Shown in pieces: positions 47,453 to 58,369 of a stretch of 64,000 nucleotides of DNA. Position numbers and translations under genes: made by a program. The first letter of the stretch is position 1, and each line of letters starts with the position of its first letter. The DNA is taken from NCBI GenBank assembly GCA_025667525.1, contig CM046875.1, positions 120,580,340 through 120,644,339 of the forward strand, in the 5' to 3' direction. The notes beneath the pieces were generated by a model, which was given only the letters and a program-made list of their open reading frames with translations, ran no database searches and had not been told where the DNA came from. Source of the DNA: Glebionis coronaria. Lineage: Eukaryota > Streptophyta > Magnoliopsida > Asterales > Asteraceae.

Positions 47453-47816
47453 TAACCGGGGGTGTTTTGTGTTTCGTGTTTGCTGATTTGTAGCTTATTC
47501 AGCTTATTTTATAAGTTGTTATAAGTTACGAATCGTTGGTGTTGATTATTAGTTTCCGTCCAAATGGTCACAAAGCTGCTCAATCCAATGTCCAAAAAGG
47601 TTCAATATGTGTATATTTTATTTGTCATGTATCTGATATCAGTCCATTTGTCTCATTTTTTTAATGGTGTTGGTGGCTTTTTCAATGTCTACGTGTCACC
47701 TCTATTTCTCTCTCTTTTAATCTATTTTCTAACTGTGTCATATCTGAAAAAATCATCATATCCACCATTTTCGGGAATATCAATATATGGTCAAAACCCT
47801 CTTCAGATGTAATCAT

Positions 47817-48165
47817 TACGATGGTGAGTTGCGATGGCACACTCAGATGACTATTCCGATGGGATAGTGCGATGAGTTCTTCAGATGGCTACTTTTGATC
47901 GCATTGATTGTGATGACTTGTTTTATTCATTGCGATGGCTCGCATTACGATGGCAATGCTGCGATCATATATTGCGATGGCCAATGCGATGGGTGATTAC
48001 GAAGTCATTACGATGGGTTTAGAAATAGACTGCGATGGCATGCATTTACAAGGAATGCGATGGACTCATTTTTTAGGACATAGTGCGATGAAAGACACAG
48101 ACTTGCGATGGGTTTAAAGTTGACTGCGATGGTTTTTTTTTGTTTGACTGCGATGGCATGGATGA
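47817..48165 (+). repeat. Leader array of TGCGATGG-type octamers
   Basis: Fifteen CGATG-cored copies and one CGATC copy are spread over about 340 bp, mostly as TGCGATGG or TACGATGG, spaced about 10-40 bp apart without a fixed period. The array starts about 380 bp after the LTR. A related array stands at a similar place in the SIRE-like element (62926-63317). The intervening sequence is not repeated, so this is reiteration of a short motif rather than a minisatellite. Confidence 0.85.
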
Positions 48166-48190
48166 CTCATTTTTTCTTAGAAAACATTGC

Positions 48191-48215
48191 AAAAAAAAAA
48201 AAAAAAAAAAAAAAA
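48191..48215 (+). repeat. Internal poly(A) run (25 A)
   Basis: An uninterrupted A25 lies just after the octamer array. It may be simple slippage, or a scar of template switching to a polyadenylated RNA. Confidence 0.8.
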
Positions 48216-50218
48216 CGTGACCTAAATTCACTATTGACTGAGACCCATGACCGATCACAACAGCCTTCATTCAACTTCTTTTATCAAAACCTGTACTCCA
48301 AACAAATCTTTTATTACAAACCTGTAACATTCTAAACCGACTCATTCTCATAATCAAATCTTAGACTCGAAAATCATTGACTCAACTATCACACTATCCT
48401 GATCTCAGTTTTTGTTAAACGTTTTTCCCCAATCTTTAAAAAGATTTTTCGCTTAACAATAAATCTTCATAGATCTCGACAAGTTTTTTTCCCATGATTA
48501 TGTTGTTTTAATTCACAAATCAATCTCCTAACGTAACATCACCAATAACCTACCTGAGATCAATCGAATTGATCCTGTTGCCGCACTGCATGTATGAGAT
48601 TCGACCAAAGAAGACAATCGTTTTAATGATTCGTGGGTTAGGATGATGTGTTAAGATGATATGAATATTTGTGATGGTCGAATCATGGTGGGGTAGAAGA
48701 TGATTGTGTTTCTTTTAGATTTGAGTTGATGTTCTGAGATGGAGTTTTGGGAGTGCAGATTAATGAGGTCTGATGGGTGTTTATGATCCGACTATCAGTT
48801 TCAGATGGGGATCCCATGAGATCGATTTTGATGTATTTTGATTAAAGATTAGGTGAGATGGAAAGATGGAGGCGGTTGAATAAGTGATTTGGGTTAGATT
48901 ATGAGAAAAATTAGGGCAGGTGGGGTACTTTATATCCTAGGGTAAAGTTACTGGTTCGGGTATTTTATTTGGGCTTCACTTTCTCCGTATTTTTTTTTCA
49001 ATGTCATAAATGGGGTGTAGACTGTAGACTTTGGACAGACACAAAATAATTTTGATGGGTTGATACATTGGTTTTGTGTCATAATACTTTATGGTCGAGC
49101 CTTATTGGACTACTTAGACTCGCCATATATATAACCAATAAAATTGAGCTGGTTGTTTATTACTAGGCCGAATATTTTGGATTTGGTTATATATTGGTTG
49201 GATCGAGATATTAATAGTGAACCGGGTTCATTTATCGGGCTATGATGACTTTATTTCGAAACCGGGTATTCGGTATGTTCCGATCGAAAGTGCTTCAACG
49301 ACAAAGAAAATTCTAGGCTTTAAACCTAATATTTTCGAAAAATTTCGACGACCTCACCGCGGAGGTCGATCCGCGAATCAATGGGGCACATGACTGACGT
49401 TGGGGCTTAAAAGACAAGTTATCTAGACAAATTTTGTTCTTAAATGACAATTCATTAAATAAATTGTTCTAGATAACAACATTCAAACACAACACCAAAG
49501 CAAACAAAACACTTAACGCTAAAACGATCCGATATAAGATTCACTTTAACGACAACGGCTAGTTTTGATTCTACAAAGACAAGTGATCACGAAGTGGATT
49601 TGGTATTCTATATTTGAAGTTGAAGTGGGATTTCATGAAGGCGTCTACTTATTTCATCATCGAGCCTTCCTTCTATTTTTCTACCCCTTTTCTTCAAACC
49701 CAGTCTATCGATTGATGACTTGCTTGGATGATAAAATTTATGATTGAGACTTGAATTATCTAGTTTCCACTGTCAAGGGGTGGATGGTCGACGACATGGA
49801 TAACTATCATTTGTGGGTGTCACACGCAGTTGCTCGTGTGGATAACTTCAAGAGATGTTAGAGACTTGTTTCTGCACCGTTCTTCAATCGACATAAGTGC
49901 AAGCTTGAGTAACAAATTTGGGGATTGTACTTCAGTTTCAAGTTTGGAATATCAGGTTTACTTCACATGTGGTCACAACAAATAGCCGAATGAATTCGAG
50001 GTTGGTAAGTTAGACAGAGAGAGATGGAATCAGCAATCAATTCTCACGGGATATTCTTGAGCCTCATAACGACAATGGTACTTCACAGTCTAAGCAAAAA
50101 TATTTCAAAGTTTCTCAATGACTTTCAAAACTTTTCAAGACATTTGCTTAAGACTAAGAACTTCTCGAGTATATGGACGTCCACGATAATGATGCTTCCG
50201 AGAGTTCGAAATCATCAT
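48216..50218 (+). other. Non-coding interior of the non-autonomous element
   Basis: No gag or pol similarity and no long frame. The source of this sequence is not recognised. GTTATCTAGA (near 49419) and TCTAGATAAC (near 49470) form an inverted repeat. Confidence 0.6.
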
Positions 50219-50815
50219 GGGGGAAGATCGTGTACTTTGAAGTAATCGGATCAACTTCTAGGGGGAAGTAGTATACACGGAATGGTATCTACTTACTTTA
50301 TATGATTTTTATGAAGTATTCTGCAGGCGTGAGAAGAATTGTTGCTGATTTCCTGCATGTTACCCCAAACGGATTATAACCAAAACCTAAACGACATGAA
50401 ACAGTATAGAAGCAGTGTTATTTGGTGTGGTTCTTCTACAAATTTCCGCTGTGCATTAAACCGATGAGCTAGAAGATTGTTCAACTACATCAAAGTGTCA
50501 GAATCTGCTTAAGATACAAATATTGGTTTGGGGGGAAGCTGATTCAGAAACTTCGTCAAAAAGAAGTCAATGAAGAAAGTTTTTTTAAATACATGTTGCA
50601 TGAATTGGGGGGAAGTTAATCCAAATCATGCATATTACAATTGTTCCACAACAAGCAAAGACAAAGAGGATTCAAGCTGAGGTACAAGTTATGAAAACCA
50701 GAAGAATTAAAAGACATCCTCAGTATTGGAAGCGCCTTGGAAGATTTTATTTTGTTGTATTTTTACTTGTTAGGAACATTGTAAGTAATTCCGTATGTCT
50801 CCACATTGGGGGAAG
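50219..50815 (+). promoter_or_regulatory. Cluster of five polypurine-tract-like GGGGGAAG motifs
   Basis: GGGGGAAG occurs at 50219-50226, 50261-50268, 50531-50538, 50608-50615 and 50808-50815. The last, in ATTGGGGGAAGAT, directly precedes the 3' LTR and is the functional polypurine tract. The others repeat it up to 600 bp upstream. Confidence 0.75.
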
Positions 50816-50817
50816 AT

Positions 50818-51117
50818 TGTTAGCCCTAAAATGTGAGCGCCATTTACGGAATTACATTAGTTTCATATGGGCAAAAACATGGAGGACTACTATTGACATG
50901 TTGTCAAAGTGACCTCATGTCTAGCCTATATATACCCCTCCATACTTCCATGGAGGGGTGAGGATTCTTCTTACTTGTGTATTTCCCTTTCTCTCTCTAA
51001 ATACACACACTACATTCAAGCTTTACTCTCTCTCTCTCTAAAAATGTCTAAACATTTCTTTTATCCTCCCCGACCTCCGGATCACCTCTTGTTAGCTTGA
51101 ATCTTATATTGTTAACA
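50818..51117 (+). repeat. 3' LTR of the non-autonomous element
   Basis: 300 bp, identical to 47139-47438 except one base (TCTAAACATTTC here). It is followed by the target duplication TCTAT. Its stem-loop is at 50934-50959. Confidence 0.95.
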
Positions 51118-51861
51118 TCTATCCAACATATATAATTTAAGAAAATAACCATAATACTCCTACTAGCTTTTAGGAATACTTAGAAATCATCTTATTCAAA
51201 TTTAAATCCAATATTGGATTTCAAATTAAACATAAGAACAATATCCTAGATGTCTGCTTTGATCCATTCATAGAGAATTGCACTTTGTACTTTTCCAAAG
51301 ATTTATTTTTGAATTAATAAACTCCTTTCGATTACTTAAGTCCTTGCCCAAGCAATGATTTCAAGAAAGAGTCCATATATATTCAATTTGTCAATTAAAA
51401 TATCACCACCAAAGTCTTTATACATTTAATGCGTTTTAGAAAAGAATACTCAATCAGAGTTAATTACTTAAGTGTGATGAATAATCTATTCAAAATACAT
51501 ACAATAAATATGTGTCAATCTCGTCCATATAATTTTAACACAAGGATTTTAACCACCACTATGGACGTTTTCCCTTTCATTGATGAAATTCATCTTCAAT
51601 TTCTAGTCAAACTATTTAAGATAAACCAAATCTAAAATTGATTATCTTGTTTGGACAACATCTATAACATTCATAGTATGAGTAGTCTAACAAAGACAAT
51701 ATTTTGGTAACAAATCATAACGATTATTTGTAACTCATAATTCTCAGCATATTTCTCGCATGTCCTAGATATTCTTGCGGACCTATGACATAAATTCCTT
51801 TATCATGAGAGTTAGCATTTACACGCCTACCTCATGATAATTACTAGTGTATTTTAGAAGA
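51118..51861. other. Unassigned sequence between the two copia insertions
   Basis: AT-rich. On the - strand near 51815-51725 a stop-free stretch reads KGIYVIGPQEYLGHARNM, which could be a decayed exon, but I cannot name a family. The last five bases, GAAGA (51857-51861), are the target duplication of the SIRE-like element. Confidence 0.4.
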
Positions 51862-52252
51862 TGTTGTCCCTAATATGTGATGATTCTATATGATTAATGA
51901 AGAAAGAAAGGTAGAAATGAGATGAATTTTAGAGAGAGAAACTAGAGAGAGAAAGGAGAGAGAAGTGTGTGAACTTGTGAAATATTAGATTAAGAGAAAA
52001 ATGAATCACCAACCCTCCTATCATGCTAGGAGGGTAGTATATATAGTCCACCCACATGCGGGCTTCTTTATGGACTATATGGTTTGGGTCGGGCTTTCCT
52101 TTTGGGCTTTAGTTACTTATTAATGAACTTTAGCCTAAAGTTAAGCCCGCATAACACGACTAATATACTACCTATTACAACGTTCTAAAATACGATACAT
52201 AATAAACATATGACCGAGCATTCTTGTTTGGCTCAATATTTTGAGGCTAACA
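51862..52252 (-). repeat. 3' LTR of the SIRE-like element
   Basis: It is the left copy on the + strand, from TGTTGTCCC to GGCTAACA. The polypurine tract TTGGGGGAGAT of the - strand adjoins it at 52253-52263. The five differences from 63577-63967 are all single-base changes. Confidence 0.95.
52012..52035 (-). promoter_or_regulatory. LTR stem-loop after the TATA box (3' LTR copy)
   Basis: ACCCTCCTA (52012-52020) pairs with TAGGAGGGT (52027-52035) over a 6-nt loop. The TATA box (TATATATA on the - strand, 52045-52038) is directly upstream in the sense of transcription. Confidence 0.75.
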
Positions 52253-54827
52253 ATCTCCCCCAATGAGAGGTCATAAACCTTGGTCATTTAGGAAATTTGT
52301 AGAGATTACTAATCTCGCCATAAATGAGTCTTTAACGTGTAATCGTAGCCTTGTTCCTTCATGCTGTGATCTTTGAGCCTTTGTCGTTGTCTTTCGACTT
52401 TGTCTTTAAGCTTGAGATCTTCAAATCATCCTTGACTTGTCTTTTCCATCTTGCGATATTGTGTCTTCATCCACATGCTCACACTATTAATTGTTGAATA
52501 TGTCTTTAGGCATGAGTATGTGGTTTCTGAATCATTGACTTTGCTGTGTACACCGTGACGCTACCTTCTCGAGACAAAACATAGACACGGACTGAATGGC
52601 TTTGACATTCGTCCTAAATCGGTAGCGTTTTACCTCCGGTCGGTGAAGACCGTTATACAATACTAAATATCGTACTTGTGATCAGGTAGATTCAATTAAG
52701 AATCTCCTTGACAGGGTTTCGCAGCTGTACTAGCCGTTCTCTTTACTCGACCGTCTCATAGCAAGACTACGAACATAAAGAGTGAATCAATTGGATAGAT
52801 ATCCGTTTGATTAAAGTCGTCAATTCAAATTCCTGGAACAAGTGTGATTCGTAAAGAATCTTACCATTGTTGCTTTCCATTTGACACAAGTTTGATTCAT
52901 AAGAATCTCACAAGTCACCTACCGTAGCGCTGTTTGATGTTGACGCTAGAAGGATTTCCATTCGTCACTGTGGATATTAATGAATATCACTCTGAATGTT
53001 CTGGCAAGACCATAAAGATATTGCGTAGAAACCTGAAACGAGTTTGAATCAATTCAGAATCAAACCACTGTTGCTTTTCAGTTTTACATATGTTCAATTC
53101 ATAAAGAATCTTGCATATGACCTACCGCAGTGCTGTTTGATGTTAACACTGGAAGGATTTCCACTCATCATTGTGAATACTAAGTAGTATCACTCTGAGT
53201 GTTCTAGCAATATCACAAGGATATAGCGTAGGACTCTCTTGATCTTCATCCGTGTGTCCTAACGAGATTTGATTGATCTCTTGGCTCTAGACTCGATTTG
53301 TGCACTTTTAGTGGTCGGAGGCTGGAGCAGATGCCACCTATTCAATATCAACTATCTCGAAGTGAGAAAGTCAATAGTAGTCATGTTGTTCTCCGTGACA
53401 ATAAAACAAACTTCGTTTGAGAGAAGCCTGAGTAGCTAGGAAAGGGTTGTGCATACATCACCGGGTCCATGATGAGATTATCTTCATGATGGGTTGACCC
53501 AGTTTCTGCCTAACTTGTATGGAGGGCTTCTTTCTTTACACCCTTTATCCTTACATTTCTTTTTCATTCTTCAACCCCTTCAATGCTTACCAAGATATCA
53601 TTAATAGCACCTTGTTGTGATTGTTCCAGTGCTATCATCCGTACTTAGTCGGCATTCTGCTACGTTCACATTCTACTCCATCTTTCCTAAGGACTTCTAA
53701 TAATCTATTGGATTGTCCTTGGGAAGATCCCTCCGGTTCTGGTTGGATCATAGGACTTAAACCTAACCACCCTTTTGACACCAATAACGTCATGAATTAA
53801 AGATGTTGTGGGTATTTGATCGTAACCATGAAAACCACTTTAAATTCTTAACAAAGTGTTTGAAAAACCTTTAACACCTTGCTAGTTTTGTCGTTTTAGA
53901 AATGCTCCCCCTTCACATGTGCATCGATAATCGAAAGTGTTTCGCACATGTAGGTAAGAGTTAAAGTGCTTGAGTCTTATATTAGATCACATTTTGATCA
54001 CATTTTCTCCCCTATCTCTAATATATAAAATCTTTTGATATTAGAGATACCAAATTTGATTAAAATATATTTTGAAAAATAGTCTTGAAATCTCCAGGAG
54101 AAAGATGTGTTAATCTTTTGCATGAAGTTTAAAATGCTCCCCCTCAAAACTTGATCCAATTGAATTGTCATTGTGAGGATATTATCCACATTTCACTTTT
54201 TGAGGATGGGAGTTGTTGAACACACAATTTTTGAAAGATTTTGAATATCATTGAAAAATTCTTGAAAAAATTGTGTTCAACGCTTTTTGAAAAATCAATT
54301 CTTTTTGTCGAGAGGTTTTTCTAAAGCATAAACTTGACTTCATAGACTTTGAATGTCTTGATGAATCCACTCAAGTGTAAGAAGAGTTAACTTATTTTGC
54401 TAAGGGTAAGAGCACGAAATCGTACACTCCCCCGTGAATATAGTTCCGGGTTGCAATCTGAAAGTGATTACAAGCCATTGTGTTGAGCTCAAAACGTTGA
54501 ATGTTTTGTGACAAGCTCAACCCATGATAGATTGCTCTACCCGTTGTTTAGAAATATTGTCCAAAATAGACAATTTCCTTTATTAAAAGAAGAAATGACA
54601 TGTTTTGAAAAATATTTACAACTTTCATTCGAGCTTTATGTACACACCCGTGTCGTTATTGAGCGACATTTCTAGGCACGTCCATATTATCGATACTGAA
54701 AGACATGTCGAGAAGAATATTTTTGGATTTTGAAAGATTTTTAATTTTGTGTTTTGCTTTTATGTGTTTTATATTTTTGTATTTTGCTTTTTCAAAGATA
54801 TTTACAAGTTGATGTTTGATAGATAAA
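52253..54827 (-). other. Long non-coding 3' spacer with tandem duplication and PPT-like motifs
   Basis: No env-like or other frame is found over 2.57 kb. Two collinear units of about 200 bp lie at about 52832-53033 and 53033-53234 (shared phrases GGATTTCCA and GACCTACCG or CACCTACCG). They match the two units at 4709-5106 of copia-1 in reverse complement. GGGGGAG motifs on the - strand occur at 52255-52261 (the real tract), 53905-53911, 54137-54143 and 54427-54433. Confidence 0.75.
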
Positions 54828-57350
54828 TCAAGCAGGCACCTTTGCAAGAATCTCCAGGTCTGCTGGAGTCAAACATCTCATACCAATTTGCCTAACGAGG
54901 TACTCAAACCTATCTTTCGACAGAGCTTTCGTAAACAAGTCGGCTAATTGGTAATCCGTTCCAACAAAGTATAGTTCAACGATACCTCTTTCAACTTGTT
55001 CCTTTATGAAGTGGTATCTGACATCGATGCGCTTCGTGCGGGAATGCTGTACCGGGTTGCAGGAGATGGCTATGGCAGACTTTGAGTCACAGTACATAGG
55101 TACTTTATCAAAGTGGAAGCCATAATCCGTGAGTTGTGTTCTCATCCAAAGAACTTGAGCACAACACGCAGATAGAGACACATACTCCGCTTCGGCTGAT
55201 GAAAGTGACGTGCAATCCTGCTTCTTGGAAGACCATCCCACAAGCTTATCTTGTCCTAGAAATTGTGCACCGCCAGAAGTACTTTTACGTGTATCAAGAC
55301 ACTCTGCATGATCAGAATCTGAATAGGCCGTTAGAAAGAAACCGGTTTCCCTCGGATACCAGAGTCCCATGTGAATGGTATTCTTAAGGTACCGAAAGAT
55401 CCGGTTAACCTCCTTGAGGTGCTTTTCAGTGGGTCGTGCTTGATATCGTGCACAATAGCATGTAGCATGATGTATATCAGGTCTGCTTGCTGTCAAGTAC
55501 ATGAGGGACCCGATCATAGAACGATATCTCGTTTGATCTATGGGTAATCCCTCCAAGTCAGCATCTAGGGATGTGGTTGATAATGGTGTCCCAAGGGGGT
55601 GACATGAAGTCATACCATGCTTTTTGATTATCTCTTGACAATACTTAGCTTGGTTTATAAAGATACCACTTAGGGATTGGTGAACTTGAATTCCTAGAAA
55701 GAATTTTAGTTCGCCTATCATTGACATTTCAAATTTGTTGTGCATTACCTTTTCAAACCATTTTGAAAGTTTTGGGTTTGTAGACCCGAAAATAATGTCA
55801 TCAACATAAATTTGCACAAGCAAAATGTCATCCCCATATTTATAAGTGAACATAGTTAGATCAATGGAACCTTTTGAGAAACCTTTGGATACCAGAAATT
55901 TTGAGAGCTCGTCGTACCACGCCCTTGGAGCTTTCTTGAGTCCATAAAGTGCTTTGTGGAGACGATACACCTTGTCAGGATAATGAGGATTGATGAATCC
56001 TTCCGGCTGCGTGACATAGACTTCTTCCTTCAAAGGACCGTTAAGAAATGCCGTCTTTACGTCCATTTGATAGACAGTGAATCCCTGATGTGCAGCATAA
56101 GCAAGAAAAATCCTGACTGCTTCCATACGAGCCACTGGTGCGAATGATTCATCAAAATAAATTCCCTCTTTCTGGCCATACCCCTTAGCCACTAGCCTAG
56201 CTTTGTTCTTGATGATCGTGTTTTCTTCATCCATCTTGTTTTTCCAGATCCAACGAAGATTTAAAGGAGTCACATCGTATGGTCTGTCAACAAGTTCCCA
56301 GACTTTAAGTCTTTCAAATTGTTGAAGTTCATCCGTCATCGATTCAATCCAAGCATGATCAGCCATGGCTTCTTTGATGTTTTTTGGTTCAGCTGTACTC
56401 ACGGCGAGTGCGAACATACAAACATTGCCGTCGGTTGCTAGTTGTCGTCTTGTACGAACAAGCTGTGAAGGGTTTCCAAATACGTGAACCAAAGGATGTT
56501 CTCGGGTCCAATGATGTGTTGAAGGATGTCGCTGGTAGAACGTATGCATATTTGACGGATCAACATGGCGAGTAGAAGACTCTCCAGTTTCGTGTACCGG
56601 TGTACCGAATGGGTTGATAAATTCGTCTTCGTCAGATAATGCATCGTCTGCTTCATTTGTGTTCTCTGGAGCAATGACAGTAGTTGTGGATGTTGTAGGA
56701 TCGATTGTTGAAGTGATATTCTGAGGAGGTAAATCTGCAACAACCCGTGCTGAAGTAGATGAAGTTGTATCCTTTTGTTGACGATGAACGGTATCATCAT
56801 TTTTATCATGAGTGACAGCGGAAGACATCGATGCAACTTGTTTCTCCCCCGTGAAATATTCATCATACATTGGTCCATATAACATTTCCAACTCTTCAAG
56901 TGTCGTGTCCACTGTCATATCTGCTCTAGGAACATTTTCAGGAACCATCTTTGAACTTGACGGTTCATTGCTGTGGTCTTGAGTTCCGAGTTCCGTGCGG
57001 TTGTGAACGGAAGTCGTTTGTCGTTGTGGATCGGGACTTAAACTGCTTTGTTCAAGTACCATTTCTTGCAATTCATCAAATCTGATATGAATAGTCTCGA
57101 CTATCAATTTTGTTCTCTTGTTGTACACTCTGTATCCCTTAGACTGAGTTGCATATCCCACTAAAATGCATGCATCACCTTTCTCTTTCATCTTGTCCAG
57201 ATTTTCACCATCTCGAATAATGTAACACGTACATCCAAAAACGTGAAGGTGTTTGAGTGAAGGTTTGCGATCATTAATTATGTGATATGGTGTCTTTTCG
57301 TGTCTTGGGATAATTAAGGAGCGGTTTTGTGTGTAGCATGCGGTTGACAC
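54828..57350 (-). pseudogene. pol: copia integrase C-terminal region, RT and RNase H
   Basis: An uninterrupted frame of 840 codons. It opens in the integrase C-terminal part (CYTQNRSLI, then [10 protein letters not shown]). An acidic, Thr-rich linker with [12 protein letters not shown] follows. RT has [40 protein letters not shown] and the catalytic YVDDIIFGS (near 55800). RNase H has [39 protein letters not shown] and [10 protein letters not shown], and the protein ends in the usual plant copia C terminus. This half of pol appears undamaged; the breaks are all upstream. The first listed codon is GTG in the middle of the polyprotein, so it is not a true start. Confidence 0.95.
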
Positions 57351-58369
57351 GGCTTCGGCCCAAAAGTATAGTGGAAGTTTTGAAGCGGATAATAATGTTC
57401 GAGCAGCCTCAACTAAAGTACGGTTTCGTCTTTCAACAACGCCATTTTGTTCGGGTGTTCGAGCAATAGATGTTTCATGTTCAATTCCCTCGGCTTCAAA
57501 ATAGTTTCTCAGTTTTTAATTCAAAAAAATGTACCTCTGTCAGTACGAACCACTTTAACTTGAGCTTGAAGACCACGCTGTATCACTTTAAGGAAGCTGA
57601 TGAGAACATCGGGTGTTTCATCCTTGGACCTCAAGAAGTGAGTCCATGTGTACCTTGAGTAGTCATCGACAATTACCATAACGTATTTCTTCCCATTGAT
57701 ACTTTGAACACGCATGGGACCACATAAATCTATATGAAGAAGATCTAAGCGTCCTTTAGAGCTTGGTGTAGTCTTTGTTTTGAAACTACTCCGTTTAGCT
57801 TTACAAAGCTCACAAGAAGAACAAAGATGATCTTTGATGAATTTCAAGTTAGGAAGGCCTCACACAATATCTTTCTAGGAAAGCAAGTTGATGGTGTCAA
57901 AGTTAAGATGAGATAAACGTTGATGCCATAACCAAGCTTGAGTCGTTGAAGCTTTAGCCATGAAACAGATTGGAGTTGAAGATGTGGAGTCTTGTAGTGA
58001 AATAGTGTAGAGATCAGTACCCCGTGTTCCGGTAAGTAAGTCATTCCCATCATAATCACGAACAAAACATGTCTTCTTTCTAAAAGCAACCTCCAAATCC
58101 GCATCACAGAATTGACCAACCGAGAAAAGATTGTGATTGAGCCCTTCGACGTAGTAAACCCTTTTGATAGTGATATTCCCCTGAACCAAGTCTCCATATC
58201 CTAGGATCGGTGCAAATTGATCATTTCCGAATCGGACCGTAACCAGGAACTTCTCCACGAAGTTAATTAGAAGCTTGAGATTCCCCGTCATGTGCTTCGT
58301 GTATCCGGAGTCCAGTATGAAGAGAATTATTTCGATCACCTGCAGAAGAATTAGAACACGATGGAGCAT
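57351..58369 (-). pseudogene. pol: copia protease and integrase N-terminal half, broken
   Basis: The protease active site reads LDSGYTKHMTG, where copia proteases usually have Cys after DSG. GLNHNLFSVGQFCDADLEV follows. The GAG-pre-integrase segment is WLWHQRLSHLNFDTI, followed by stops near 57876 and 57862. The integrase frame (57847-57521) has [32 protein letters not shown] and RTDRGT, then shifts frame near an A-run at 57520. The Glu motif NGVVERRN is in the next frame at about 57450-57425. The catalytic residues survive, spread over three frames. Confidence 0.9.

Larger units (their letters stand above)
47139..51117 (+). mobile_element. Non-autonomous copia-type LTR retrotransposon, 3979 bp
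   Basis: Two 300-bp LTRs (47139-47438, 50818-51117) differ at one position and are flanked by identical TCTAT duplications (47134-47138, 51118-51122). A tRNA-Met primer site follows the 5' LTR and a polypurine tract precedes the 3' LTR. The 3.38-kb interior has no gag, protease, RT or integrase similarity and no long frame. It is therefore a LARD-like element that must be mobilised in trans. The LTR start TGTTAGCCCTAAAAT resembles that of the SIRE-like element nearby (TGTTAGCCTCAAAAT on its coding strand). They also share primer, polypurine tract, TATA stem-loop and leader array type, so a relative of that element is a plausible helper (inference). One mismatch in 300 bp implies a very recent insertion. 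Confidence 0.93.

Noticed and set aside
47564..47812. 82-codon hydrophobic frame in the leader of the non-autonomous element
   Set aside because: The composition is that of translated AT-rich DNA; there is no conserved motif, and the leader array follows immediately.
47817..48165. CRISPR-like array because of regularly recurring short motifs
   Set aside because: This is plant DNA, the motif is only 8 bp, spacing is irregular and the motif is degenerate.
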